NCBI GenBank assembly: GCA_003481775.1
Contig: QULU01000002.1
Location: 209,111-273,110, forward strand
Reading direction: 5' to 3'
Length of the DNA stretch: 64,000 nucleotides
DNA from: Clostridiaceae bacterium OM02-2AC
GTDB taxonomy: Bacteria > Bacillota_I > Bacilli_A > Erysipelotrichales > Erysipelotrichaceae
In this document: positions 8,863-17,413 of the stretch, in pieces
How the letters are laid out: each line of letters starts with the position of its first letter
Position numbering within the stretch: the first letter of the stretch is position 1
The notes under the pieces: model-generated
Told to the model about the DNA's origin: nothing
Databases searched by the model: none
What the model saw: only the letters and a program-made list of their open reading frames with translations
Position numbers and translations under genes: made by a program

Positions 8863-9294
8863 CAGAAAAGTTTGCTTTGCAAGGTGCAATGAGGATGATA
8901 TCATACTCTTTTCTCTATTTTCTTTCATGCTGCAGCAACATGATTTACAAAATTCTGCAGGCATGGAATTTATATGACAAGCTTTGACAACAACCGCTGA
9001 ATACCGGTTAAAGGATATGAAATAGTCATCTTTCATACCATACAACTTGCTATAAAAACAGCAAGAGTTCTCACTTTCAGCTTTGATGCAGCGGCTTCAA
9101 AAATGGCGGTTCCTCATCCTATAGAGTCAGGCTGTACTTCGCTACATGCATTTTTCTGTAAGCAATATAAAGCTTCGGGTTTTGATTCTTATACAATCCC
9201 TATAAATGAATAAGCGGTTAGAAAGATAAAGGTGCCGAATAAAAATTTTACTGTTATGATAAATGTCTAACAGTAGGGAGGAGTCGAATTTGGA
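8863..9294. other. Intergenic stretch without recognisable genes
   Basis: Short frames on both strands lack ribosome sites and family resemblance. A small hairpin, CTGTTA/TAACAG, lies at about 9251-9273. A GGGAGGAG followed by a TTG at 9291 opens a 20-codon frame, but that frame runs through the next terminator and is not called. Confidence 0.5.
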
Positions 9295-9295
9295 T

Positions 9296-9337
9296 AAAAA
9301 AAGGGAAGATGATAAGCCTAAGACTGCCTCATCTTCC
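9296..9337 (-). terminator. Intrinsic terminator after the nitroreductase gene
   Basis: Minus-strand stem GGAAGATGA/TCATCTTCC, followed by a run of seven T after CCC. It lies about 60 bases beyond the stop codon of the nitroreductase gene. Confidence 0.8.
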
Positions 9338-9395
9338 TTTTCATACTTATAATAAAATTTCATTGTTCTCATTTTTCGTATATTATACCTGATTC

Positions 9396-10151
9396 CTAAG
9401 ACGAATAAGCCACCGAATTTTCATCGGTTTGTTTTTTCTCATAGACAGCAGGATTTCCCCATGTCCACGTACCTTCTTGTGCACCGATTTCAAAGTGCAG
9501 CATGGCGATTCCCAAATCCACCATTTCAAAGGAATCCGTATGGGCAACCTCAGCATAAACACGATTCTGTTCCTGACGGAAACGCACCGGCTGTTTAAAC
9601 AGAGCTGAGGGTGCCAGCTGCACTGCCTCCATTCCATTTTTCATCCAATCCGGACTGTGCGCTGTAATATCTGACATTTCCTCTACGGTTTTCCCTCTGC
9701 GCCGTGATGCATGCGAAATTAGCTGTTCCTTTAAGGTTTTTTTATGTGCGGTATAGCCGATCGCAATCACGCAGTACAGCTTCTCCCCTTCCTTTACATA
9801 GGGCTTCAAAGCAGCTTTTGCAAAGGTTCCGCCAACCCAGCAGGTTCCCAGATTGCGCGCTACCGCCTCCAGAATCAGCCGTTCACCGAAATATCCCAGC
9901 TTCTCCTGCATGTATACATCACGGGAATTGCCCATCATCATAATGAAATTCTCAACATTGTGGAACATTCCATAGCTATTGCGAAATCCCTTAAAGATTT
10001 CCGGGTGTCCACATACCAGCTTCATATGCAATCCGTGCTTCTGGTTATACATATGAATGCGTTCCTTCAGAAAGGCTGCATCCTCATCCCGCAATTTCTC
10101 TCGCAGATAGCTTCTTCGGGAATGTCTTTTGTACATCGCTTCCTTCAACAT
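9396..10151 (-). CDS. Nitroreductase-family flavoprotein
   Basis: 251 residues from the ATG at 10149-10151, whose ribosome site is GGGGGAACTGAG; the upstream in-frame ATG lies inside hisJ. The N-terminus MLKEAMYKRHSRRSYLREKL is the FMN-phosphate-binding start of nitroreductases (RHSRRSY). ARNLGTCWVGGTFAKAAL and VIAIGYTAHKKT are the middle and late family blocks. It probably uses FMN and NAD(P)H, with unknown substrate; TM1586-like members are the closest in shape. It begins one base after the phosphatase stop codon, so the two are co-translated. Confidence 0.82.
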   Translation of the reverse strand: MLKEAMYKRHSRRSYLREKLRDEDAAFLKERIHMYNQKHGLHMKLVCGHPEIFKGFRNSYGMFHNVENFIMMMGNSRDVYMQEKLGYFGERLILEAVARNLGTCWVGGTFAKAALKPYVKEGEKLYCVIAIGYTAHKKTLKEQLISHASRRRGKTVEEMSDITAHSPDWMKNGMEAVQLAPSALFKQPVRFRQEQNRVYAEVAHTDSFEMVDLGIAMLHFEIGAQEGTWTWGNPAVYEKKQTDENSVAYSS

Positions 10152-10152
10152 C

Positions 10153-10950
10153 TCAGTTCCCCCTATTCCTGGCTTCAAACCGCAGCTCATGACGAAATTT
10201 CAACGGCAGATCATATAGAATTTCCTGATTCACAATAGCATAACAATCCTGATCGGCATACTTTTGAGGTGCATGTGCATCCAGACCATACACAATATCC
10301 ACATCATAGGTGCAGGCAATTTCCCAGAAGCTGCGATATGGATAGGTATACCGAAATTCCTCGCCCAGCTTGCGTTTACCATAGCGCAGTCCGTTCAGAT
10401 TGACCTCCAGAATAACCCCGTGCTTTTGCGCACTAGCACAAATTCTATGGGCAGCCTCACTACAGGCCTCTGTCCAGACTTCCTTTCCGAACATAAACAG
10501 ATCGGGATGTGCAATGATGTCCGGTAATCCCTTCTCACAGGCTTTTTCAATCAAGGAAGCATAGTGCAGTACATCCGCATCCCTATGATTATCATAAAAC
10601 TCAGGCGCATACAACGCAGGTCCATGCTGACCGAGAATGAGGTAGTCCATCTCTTTCTTATATTGCATAAGCTCTTCCAGCTGTTCCTCAAAATATTCGA
10701 TTTCCATCCCCAGACGGATTTCGATTTGATCCTGATAGGCATGCTGAAGCTCTCTGACACTGTGAATATAATCGAAAAGCTCTTCCACCCGCATACGCTC
10801 TCCCGGTGCATCGCCATTGCGATACGGCGCATGGTCACTAAAGCCCATATAGCGATATCCGTTTCTTATCGCTTCCTTTACATACGCTTCATCACTGCCT
10901 ACAGCATGTCCGCAGCGCTCTGTATGACTGTGATAATTGAAATTCTGCAT
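10153..10950 (-). CDS. PHP-domain phosphatase, histidinol-phosphatase (HisJ) family
   Basis: 265 residues. The metal-binding motif NYHSHTERCGHA at residues 4-15 and later histidines (FSDHAPY near 38-44, LGQHGPAL near 107, IIAHPDLF near 145, GLDAHAPQ near 224) define a PHP phosphatase of the HisJ/YtvP group. The usual reaction is removal of phosphate from histidinol phosphate, but no other his genes are nearby, so the true substrate is open. Directly upstream of, and almost touching, the nitroreductase gene. Confidence 0.85.
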   Translation of the reverse strand: MQNFNYHSHTERCGHAVGSDEAYVKEAIRNGYRYMGFSDHAPYRNGDAPGERMRVEELFDYIHSVRELQHAYQDQIEIRLGMEIEYFEEQLEELMQYKKEMDYLILGQHGPALYAPEFYDNHRDADVLHYASLIEKACEKGLPDIIAHPDLFMFGKEVWTEACSEAAHRICASAQKHGVILEVNLNGLRYGKRKLGEEFRYTYPYRSFWEIACTYDVDIVYGLDAHAPQKYADQDCYAIVNQEILYDLPLKFRHELRFEARNRGN

Positions 10951-10995
10951 TTCATCAGCCTCCTTCCATAAGCTTTCTATTATATATAAGGAAAG

Positions 10996-11871
10996 CTATA
11001 GCTCTTCCTCATAGGTGAACCCAAGTCCCTGTACCTCATTCGCTTCCATCACGATAACAAATGCCTCCGGATCAATATGCGATACAAGATGCTCCAGCTC
11101 CGGCAGCTGCTTTTTGGTTACGACTGCCATTATGACCGGTCGTTTCTCAGAAGAATATCCTCCGGTCGCTTCCAGAATCGTTGTCCCTCGCTCCAATACC
11201 TCATGAATTCGATCCATGATTTCCTTATGCTTATTGGATACGATCATCACATTACGTGCGTCGTGTCCGCCTATCATCATGGTTTTATTGATCATGTAGC
11301 TGCTTACCCAGACAGACAGTATGCCTGTCAACGCAGCCTGCAAACCATATACAGCCGCACCTAGCAGTACAGTAAGAGCATCCACAACCAATACAAGTGT
11401 CGGCAGTGGTATATGGGTATACTTATTGATAATCAGTGGCGGTATATCCATACCGCCTGTGCTTGCTCCTGTACGAAATACACACCCGACACCAATCCCC
11501 ATCAATGCGCCGCCGTAAATGGTGGCTAAGTATTTATCCATGATAAAGGTATCCGGGGCAATTACATGTTTTGCCAGATAGGACAGCAGGGTAAGCAGCA
11601 GTGGATAACAGATCGTACTCAGAATTGTTTTTGCCGCAAACTTTTTCCCCAGAACAAGCGAGCCTGCAAGAAACAGTACAACAGTCAATACATTGATAAC
11701 CAGCTCAGGATTCAAATGAATCAGCGGCTCCAGTGCGATCGCTACACCTGCCAGACCTCCTGTCAGTACATCATTGGGCAAGATAAACCAGGCGACCCCC
11801 ATGGCCAGAGCAATATTACCCGCAAGAATCCATAACGTATCCTGCACCAATTCTTTATTGCTTAATTTCAT
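10996..11871 (-). CDS. YitT-family membrane protein (DUF161 plus DUF2179)
   Basis: 291 residues. Five to six hydrophobic segments fill residues 12-190, with the typical GGLAGVAIAL and RTGASTGGMDIPPLIINKY blocks. The soluble C-terminal domain (about 200-285) is DUF2179, with GGYSSEKRPVIMAVVTKKQLPEL compressed around a beta-alpha-beta fold. Family members are numerous in Firmicutes and their function is not established. It is a single-gene unit between the phosphatase and the ABC-2 operon. Confidence 0.9.
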   Translation of the reverse strand: MKLSNKELVQDTLWILAGNIALAMGVAWFILPNDVLTGGLAGVAIALEPLIHLNPELVINVLTVVLFLAGSLVLGKKFAAKTILSTICYPLLLTLLSYLAKHVIAPDTFIMDKYLATIYGGALMGIGVGCVFRTGASTGGMDIPPLIINKYTHIPLPTLVLVVDALTVLLGAAVYGLQAALTGILSVWVSSYMINKTMMIGGHDARNVMIVSNKHKEIMDRIHEVLERGTTILEATGGYSSEKRPVIMAVVTKKQLPELEHLVSHIDPEAFVIVMEANEVQGLGFTYEEEL

Positions 11872-11982
11872 AAGTATCCCTTCTCTCTTTCATGCTCTTT
11901 CATTATAGCATTTTTTTCGCACTCTTTTTACGCAGAGGATAAAAACTCTTCTCTATTCTGTGAACTTTTTACATGGCTATAC

Positions 11983-12011
11983 AAAAAAAACAGGTATGTG
12001 TCGGATACCTG
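11983..12011 (-). terminator. Intrinsic terminator of the LytTR/ABC-2 operon
   Basis: Minus-strand stem CAGGTAT/ATACCTG with a seven-base loop, followed by eight T. Confidence 0.88.
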
Positions 12012-12094
12012 CTGCATTCATATACAACGCTTATAAGGAAGTTGTATCTTTTTGTAAGCTTTGAAATGGTAAAGTCTGTTGAGAAACTGCCCTT

Positions 12095-12796
12095 TCAGGC
12101 AAGCAGCTGCTTTTTCCGATACATATATACATATAGTATTAGAACAGCCGCAAAATTTACAAGCACAACAGCAAATGACTGCGCAGATAGAACGATCGTA
12201 GCGCCGTTGTTGATCTGCTCATAAATTTGTTGAGAATATAGAAATTTTCCCACATTCCGTATGGAGGCATTAAACATTGACAGCATAGGAATAAAGGAAG
12301 TAATCAGCATAGCAGGAACGGACAGACCACTGGCAGCGGTTTGATTATCACTCACTACGCCAATCAATGCACCAATGATGGAAGAAATCAGGATTCCACA
12401 GGCATTCAGCAGCAGAAACATCATCAGCTCCTGCATGGAAAATTTCCCCAGCAATCCCATAAACAGCACACCTGCCATACATAATACAAACACATACACT
12501 CCAATGCCCAGCAGATATTCCATTGGCTTCACATTGGACATCATCAGCATACGTAAAGAGCCCTTCTCCTTTTCCTCACTGATGACTGTGGATAGGATGA
12601 GAATAGGTGCCATGCATACATACATGACAGCAAACAGATTTACAAAATATCTCTGCGGCAGCTGGAATTCCCCGGCAGACAGTGTCAAAACGGCTGCAAT
12701 CGCCGGAAACATAACAAACTGTACAAGCGTAGGCTTATTACGCAGCGTATCCTTCAGTTGTTTACGAAGGATGGCATATACATGATACAGCTTCAT
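12095..12796 (-). CDS. ABC-2 type permease
   Basis: 233 residues from the ATG at 12794-12796 (RBS AAAGGAG, nine bases upstream). It starts MKLYHVYAILRKQLKDTLRNK and has six hydrophobic segments, with the ABC-2 block STVISEEKEKGSLRMLMMSNV near residues 73-93. It is the last gene of a four-gene operon: LytTR regulator, DUF3021 protein, ATPase, permease. It begins one base after the ATPase stop codon. The substrate is unknown; an export role is likely. Confidence 0.87.
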   Translation of the reverse strand: MKLYHVYAILRKQLKDTLRNKPTLVQFVMFPAIAAVLTLSAGEFQLPQRYFVNLFAVMYVCMAPILILSTVISEEKEKGSLRMLMMSNVKPMEYLLGIGVYVFVLCMAGVLFMGLLGKFSMQELMMFLLLNACGILISSIIGALIGVVSDNQTAASGLSVPAMLITSFIPMLSMFNASIRNVGKFLYSQQIYEQINNGATIVLSAQSFAVVLVNFAAVLILYVYMYRKKQLLA

Positions 12797-12797
12797 A

Positions 12798-13637
12798 TCA
12801 GACCAGCTCCTTTCCTGTAAGCTCAATGAATACCGATTCCAAGGTCGGCTCCATGGAATGAATTGTTTTCACCTGTCCGGCTTGAATCAGTTTGACTATT
12901 TGATCCATATCCTGCTTTAAATCCTGTATTATACCGGTTCCCTTTGTTGTCAGAATTCTGACCTGATTGCTCGTATTATATTTGCAGCAAATTGCTTCCG
13001 GTGTATCACATTCTATGATGCAGCCTTCATTTAACAAAGCCACGCGATCACAAAGCCGTGTAGCTTCCTCCATATCGTGAGTAGTCAGAAATATTGTGAC
13101 CCCCTTTTCCTTTAATTCAAATAGCAGCTCATGTATATTCGCTGTTGTGGCAGGGTCAAGACCGGACGTTGGCTCATCCAGAAACAGAAGCTTCGGCTGA
13201 TGAAGCAAAGCCCTTGCAAAGGCGAGCCGCTGCTTCATCCCCTTAGAGAGCTTGTTTACCGGTGTTTGTGCACTTTCATACAGGGAAACACGGCGAAGTG
13301 CAGGCTCGATAACATCTACAGGAAGCTGATACAATCTTCGATAAATATCCAGATTATCCACACAGGAAAGTCGGTCATACAGACCAGTTTCATCCAGCAT
13401 CATGCCGATTTGCGCATACGCTTCATCCCTGAGCTTCTCACAATCATGTCCAAAAACACTAGAGCTTCCACCATCCTTTTTCAGCAGACCGATCAAAATA
13501 CGAATCAGGGTTGTTTTCCCGGAACCCGATGGTCCCAGCAAGCCGAAAATTTCCGGCTTGGAAATTGAAAAGCTGATATCCTTAAGAACCTCTTTCTCTT
13601 TAAATTTCTTTTGTATATGCTCTGCTTCCAGTATCAT
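12798..13637 (-). CDS. ABC-2 transporter ATP-binding protein
   Basis: 279 residues. Walker A GPSGSGKTT, signature LSKGMKQRLAFARAL, Walker B LLFLDEPTSGLDP and H-loop TTHD are all intact. A C-terminal extension of about 70 residues ends TLESVFIELTGKELV, usual for drug-type ABC-2 ATPases. Its ATG overlaps the stop codon of the DUF3021 gene (TAATG). It powers the permease that follows. Confidence 0.92.
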   Translation of the reverse strand: MILEAEHIQKKFKEKEVLKDISFSISKPEIFGLLGPSGSGKTTLIRILIGLLKKDGGSSSVFGHDCEKLRDEAYAQIGMMLDETGLYDRLSCVDNLDIYRRLYQLPVDVIEPALRRVSLYESAQTPVNKLSKGMKQRLAFARALLHQPKLLFLDEPTSGLDPATTANIHELLFELKEKGVTIFLTTHDMEEATRLCDRVALLNEGCIIECDTPEAICCKYNTSNQVRILTTKGTGIIQDLKQDMDQIVKLIQAGQVKTIHSMEPTLESVFIELTGKELV

Positions 13638-14107
13638 TATTTTTCTCTCTCCTTTTTTGCCTTATATGCATCCAGCAGCTTTTGATATTCTTTGTCCTTC
13701 CTATGCGTGGCGTATACACTGAGTGATGTCGCTGCCATAAAGCTGATCAAAAAACAAAGAACAAAGCCGATCCATGCCTCATGATCATTCACCGGAAACC
13801 AGCGACATACATATATGAAGGGCAGCATGAATGCCATACAAATTGCGATTCGCAGTATGATTTTATAAGTCAGGCGCAGATCGGGAAGTATACGAGGCTG
13901 ATCAAGGATCAAATTGCAAAACGCAAGTATGACAGTAAGTGCCAGCAGCTGCAAAATCGCAGTGAAGGAAACTCCGCCATGTACATAAAAGCTGGATTCT
14001 CCCACGATCACATCCCCAAGCAGCATTCCGGAAATCGTTATGACGCTCACCGCTATAAAAAAAGAGGCTGTTACATGACTGAAAAATTTAACTAGATTTT
14101 TATACAT
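13637..14107 (-). CDS. DUF3021 membrane protein
   Basis: 156 residues with four hydrophobic segments (about 13-32, 47-65, 86-102 and 114-132) and a charged cytoplasmic tail rich in Lys and Glu. This layout, together with a LytTR regulator directly upstream, is the DUF3021/LytTR pair common in Firmicutes, where the membrane partner is thought to control the regulator. That role is inferred from context. Confidence 0.82.
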   Translation of the reverse strand: MYKNLVKFFSHVTASFFIAVSVITISGMLLGDVIVGESSFYVHGGVSFTAILQLLALTVILAFCNLILDQPRILPDLRLTYKIILRIAICMAFMLPFIYVCRWFPVNDHEAWIGFVLCFLISFMAATSLSVYATHRKDKEYQKLLDAYKAKKEREK

Positions 14108-14111
14108 ACCG

Positions 14112-14540
14112 CTATTCCCCTTTCAGCTTCTGCTTGAATGCCTTCCCATAGGTTCTTGTGACCATGTGTTGATATCCGTTATCAAGATACACCTTGATTC
14201 TGGATCCCAAATCCGTACGCATGCTTGTTATGTGTGTAATATTGATGATTGTCGCTTTATTGATTCGGATGAAATCATCATTTAGCTGTTCCTCAATCTG
14301 ATAGAGCCACAGCGGTGATTCATAGCAGCCCTGTGCAGTGTATACAATCGTGCACTTGTCCACGGATGCGATAAAGCATACATCCTCCACACACAGCAGA
14401 TATTCTTTATCTCTCTGATATCCGATCAGCTTCTGATGCATCGCTGCCAGTAAGCGGAATGCTTTCTGCTTTTCCTCTTCTGAATCAAACCGTATACGGA
14501 CATCCAGCTGTTGTGAATCCTTGCCCTCAATGATTTTCAT
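14112..14540 (-). CDS. LytTR-family DNA-binding regulator
   Basis: 142 residues from the ATG at 14538-14540 (RBS CAGGAGGATACGGT). The LytTR domain covers the C-terminal ~95 residues, with the block INKATIINITHITSMR and the ending GYQHMVTRTYGKAFKQKLKG. No receiver domain is present, so it is not a standard response regulator; the DUF3021 membrane protein downstream probably gates it. It is the first gene of its operon. A promoter -10 (TATAAT) lies close upstream, with an inverted repeat further up. Confidence 0.9.
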   Translation of the reverse strand: MKIIEGKDSQQLDVRIRFDSEEEKQKAFRLLAAMHQKLIGYQRDKEYLLCVEDVCFIASVDKCTIVYTAQGCYESPLWLYQIEEQLNDDFIRINKATIINITHITSMRTDLGSRIKVYLDNGYQHMVTRTYGKAFKQKLKGE

Positions 14541-14603
14541 ACCGTATCCTCCTGTCCTTATTATATTGGCACATCTGCATAAAAGCCATAGTTTTGAACC
14601 AAG

Positions 14604-14630
14604 TTGCAGGAATCTGTAACTCACCTGCAA
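14604..14630. promoter_or_regulatory. Inverted repeat upstream of the LytTR gene
   Basis: TTGCAGG and CCTGCAA form a perfect 7-bp inverted repeat with a 13-base spacer, about 65 bases before the LytTR start and upstream of its -10 TATAAT. It is placed as an autoregulatory operator would be. LytTR proteins usually bind direct repeats, so this is tentative. Confidence 0.35.
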
Positions 14631-14664
14631 GAAAAAAACATCAATCGTGCGTTTCCATTGATGT
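14631..14664 (-). terminator. Intrinsic terminator after the secreted-protein gene
   Basis: Minus-strand stem ACATCAAT/ATTGATGT with an 11-base loop is followed by six T, just after the stop codon of the 14676-15056 gene. Confidence 0.88.
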
Positions 14665-14675
14665 TTATATGATAT

Positions 14676-15056
14676 CTATTGAAAAATTTCCTGAAATAAA
14701 GAGCGTGGCTGAACCTCCGGTACACACACACTTTCTGTTCGCAGCGTACCGGTTATGGTATCGCCTTTCCCATCCCCCTCCGTTATCACCAGCTGATTGT
14801 GCTTCCAGTCAGCCTGAAGATCCTTTCGGTAAGCGAACAATTCCTTATTATGTAGCACCATCAGGATATAGGATTCCTTATGTACGCCGCTGACCAGCTC
14901 AGAATAGATTTTCTGTATGTTCTGTTTCAGCTCATAGGTCTGCTTCGTATTGCTGTCATAGCGTATCTCATAATCAATCTCTGCTCTGGCATTCCCGTGA
15001 ATCATAGCAGATGCCATAAGAAACCACAGACAGCCGATTATTGCATAACGTTTCAT
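14676..15056 (-). CDS. Small secreted protein of unknown function
   Basis: 126 residues. The N-terminus MKRYAIIGCLWFLMASAMIH followed by GNARA-E is a Sec signal peptide with a likely signal-peptidase I site after ARA. The mature part (about 100 residues) has no recognised motif; it is mixed polar with aromatic residues. It is a single gene closed by its own terminator. The ribosome site is modest (GGTGAAG just upstream). Confidence 0.65.
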   Translation of the reverse strand: MKRYAIIGCLWFLMASAMIHGNARAEIDYEIRYDSNTKQTYELKQNIQKIYSELVSGVHKESYILMVLHNKELFAYRKDLQADWKHNQLVITEGDGKGDTITGTLRTESVCVPEVQPRSLFQEIFQ

Positions 15057-15325
15057 TTCTTCACCTCATAGCTGCAGTATGGGCATCTATTCTAGGATTA
15101 TACCTGTTTCTGTATAAAGCCAGGAAAGCTATGTTATCGCCCCATCTTTTTCAGTTGGATACATTAAGATCGAAGTAATCAATATAGCAGCACTGTAAAA
15201 TTCAAGCTGAAAATCATTTTAGGAAGCGAAAAATCAATAAATCGTGGATTATTTAGGAATTTCATACTTTTTTAACGTATAGAAGTATGTAAGTGATGAT
15301 AAACTTACAGAAGGAGGTTTTCGTC

Positions 15326-15633
15326 ATGGAACATACGAAAGCAAATAATGTATTGAATTTCTGCAATGATTTATTTTTTAAGTACACCCTTTCCCATGAG
15401 GATGCGAATTCCGTGTATGCGCGCAACACCATCATGCAACGTGTTACGGAATCAAGGTAAAGGAAAGTGAAGGTATGATGGAAGGAGAGAGACAGCTCTT
15501 ACATAAACTCATGGAAACCAAATATCAGGAAGACTGCACAGCGTGGCTGCAGTTATTAACCGAGGCCCAACTGCATATCGTATCCTCTTTGATATTGAAG
15601 TGCGATACTCTGGAGGCTGCTAAAAAAAATTAA
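15326..15633 (+). pseudogene. Rpn-type transposase/nuclease relic (frameshift plus internal deletion)
   Basis: A strong RBS (AAGGAGG) precedes ATG 15326, which opens MEHTKANNVLNFCNDLFFKY and continues TLSHEDANSVYARNTI, the N-terminus of Rpn recombination-promoting nucleases. The frame ends at TAA 15458-15460. One base back-shifted, the same DNA continues GIKVKES, so a single base seems lost around 15448. Directly afterwards the text jumps to the family's C-terminal tail (MMEGERQLLHKLMETKYQED to the stop at 15631-15633). Roughly two hundred middle residues, with the PD-(D/E)XK active site, are missing. Nonfunctional. Confidence 0.8.
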
Positions 15634-15960
15634 ATAAGGCTGACACGATGTAAGCAATCATATATGAGCAACGCCTTTCAACATATCTACCTACAATAAA
15701 AGGCTCTTTGCAGTACATGTGCGGAGAATTATTCATGCTTACAATAAGCAGTTTCAAATTATAAGATATAAAAGAAAGCCATGAGTAATATACTTGCTAT
15801 TGCCCTTTTCTATGCGTTATCTACAACATAGGGCAATGAATAGTAACCGTTTTCATAAAGTTTTCATGAATACCACTGGCTTTTTTCTATTTCTGTGATA
15901 AAATACCATAGGAAATTCAAGATTTCCCGGAAGTTATACATATAACGATGGAGGTAACAT
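15634..15960. other. Intergenic region before the FAD protein gene
   Basis: No gene seen. An 8-bp inverted repeat ATTGCCCT/AGGGCAAT lies near 15796-15838, without a clear T-run. A possible -10 (GATAAAAT) for the next gene lies about 60 bases before its start. Confidence 0.45.
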
Positions 15961-17334
15961 ATGGATTTTGATTTACTGATTGTCGGGGCCGGTCCCGGCG
16001 GTATCTTCTCTGCCTATGAGGCGATGAAACTGAACCCGGATCTGAAAATTGCATTATTTGAAACAGGAAACCCGCTGGAGAAAAGAAAATGTCCGATTGA
16101 CGGGGTGAAAATTAAATCCTGCATTAACTGCAAGACCTGTGCCATTATGAATGGGTTTGGCGGAGCAGGAGCCTTTTCTGATGGAAAATATAATATCACC
16201 AACCAGTTCGGCGGAACCTTATATGAACATATCGGAAGAAAAGAAGCAATTGATCTGATGAATTATGTCGATGAGATCAATGTGGCAAACGGTGGACAGG
16301 GTACCAAGCTGTATACAAATGAAAATACACATCTGAAAAAGAAATGCATGCAGAACGATTTGCATCTGCTGGAGGCAAGCGTGCGCCATCTGGGTACTGA
16401 AGTGAATTATATCGTACTGGAAAACCTGTACAATCAGCTGAAGGATAAAATCGAAATCCATTTTCATACTCATATTGATGCAGTGGAAAAGCTGGATAAC
16501 GGCTATCGTCTGATCAGCAAGGATAAGAGCTTCACCGGCAGCAAGTGCATCATATCCACAGGCCGTAGCGGAAGCAAATGGATGGGAAGCATTTGTAAAA
16601 GTCTGGGAATTGCCACAAAGAGCAACCGTGTCGATATCGGTGTCCGTGTAGAGCTGCCGTACAGTATTTTTTCTGATCTGACAGATGAATTGTATGAAAG
16701 CAAAATTGTATACCGTACCACGAAGTTTCAGGACAAGGTTCGTACCTTCTGTATGAACCCGCGTGGTGTAGTCGTCAGTGAAAATACAAATGGAATTGTA
16801 ACGGTGAACGGCCACAGCTATGAAGACCCTTCCCGTTATACGGAGAATACAAATTTTGCGCTGCTGGTTAGCAATCACTTTACAGAACCATTTAAGGACA
16901 GCAACGAATATGGGGAAAGCATAGCACGTTTATCCAATATGCTGGGCGGCGGCGTCATCGTTCAGCGATTCGGTGATTTGATTCGCGGACAGAGAAGCAC
17001 GGACTCCCGCATTGCGGAAAGCTTCGTCACACCAACCTTATCCGCTACCCCGGGTGATCTGAGTCTGGTGATTCCCAAACGTCAGATGGATGACATCATA
17101 GAGATGATTTATGCGCTGGATAAGGTAGCGCCGGGTACGGCCAATGATGATACCCTTCTGTATGGTGTAGAGGTGAAATTCTATAATCTGGAGGTTGAAA
17201 TTGATCATAATCTGGAGACCAAGCATGAAGGACTGTATGTGATTGGTGACTGCAGTGGTGTTACCCATTCCCTCTCTCATGCAAGTGCAAGCGGCGTTTA
17301 TGTCGCAAGACACCTGTATAGCAGTAAGCATTAA
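15961..17334 (+). CDS. FAD-dependent dehydrogenase (COG2509 type)
   Basis: 457 residues. The N-terminal dinucleotide fold DLLIVGAGPGGIFSAYEA binds FAD. A cysteine-rich block, CPIDGVKIKSCINCKTC, follows at residues about 39-56, and the C-terminal GLYVIGDCSGVTHSLSHASA closes the FAD site. These fit the COG2509 group of uncharacterised dehydrogenases. The cytosolic substrate is unknown. RBS GATGGAGGTAACAT precedes the ATG. It is a single gene followed by a strong terminator. Confidence 0.88.
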   Translation: MDFDLLIVGAGPGGIFSAYEAMKLNPDLKIALFETGNPLEKRKCPIDGVKIKSCINCKTCAIMNGFGGAGAFSDGKYNITNQFGGTLYEHIGRKEAIDLMNYVDEINVANGGQGTKLYTNENTHLKKKCMQNDLHLLEASVRHLGTEVNYIVLENLYNQLKDKIEIHFHTHIDAVEKLDNGYRLISKDKSFTGSKCIISTGRSGSKWMGSICKSLGIATKSNRVDIGVRVELPYSIFSDLTDELYESKIVYRTTKFQDKVRTFCMNPRGVVVSENTNGIVTVNGHSYEDPSRYTENTNFALLVSNHFTEPFKDSNEYGESIARLSNMLGGGVIVQRFGDLIRGQRSTDSRIAESFVTPTLSATPGDLSLVIPKRQMDDIIEMIYALDKVAPGTANDDTLLYGVEVKFYNLEVEIDHNLETKHEGLYVIGDCSGVTHSLSHASASGVYVARHLYSSKH

Positions 17335-17336
17335 CA

Positions 17337-17382
17337 AAGAATCGTGAGCCTGTCAGCTGCAGGACATCACGATTCTTTTTGT
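17337..17382 (+). terminator. Intrinsic terminator after the FAD protein gene
   Basis: Stem AAGAATCGTGA/TCACGATTCTT with a T-run on the plus strand. It lies between two converging genes. Confidence 0.88.
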
Positions 17383-17413
17383 TTTCTAAATACAGGCAGG
17401 CTTACTTTGCGAC

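Noticed and set aside
9288..9350. TTG-started 20-codon frame after GGGAGGAG
   Set aside because: It runs through the nitroreductase terminator and has no family resemblance.
15796..15838. ATTGCCCT/AGGGCAAT hairpin as a terminator
   Set aside because: No T-run follows on either strand.
16219..16878. Long open frame antisense to the FAD protein gene
   Set aside because: A shadow of the real gene's codon pattern; no ribosome site.
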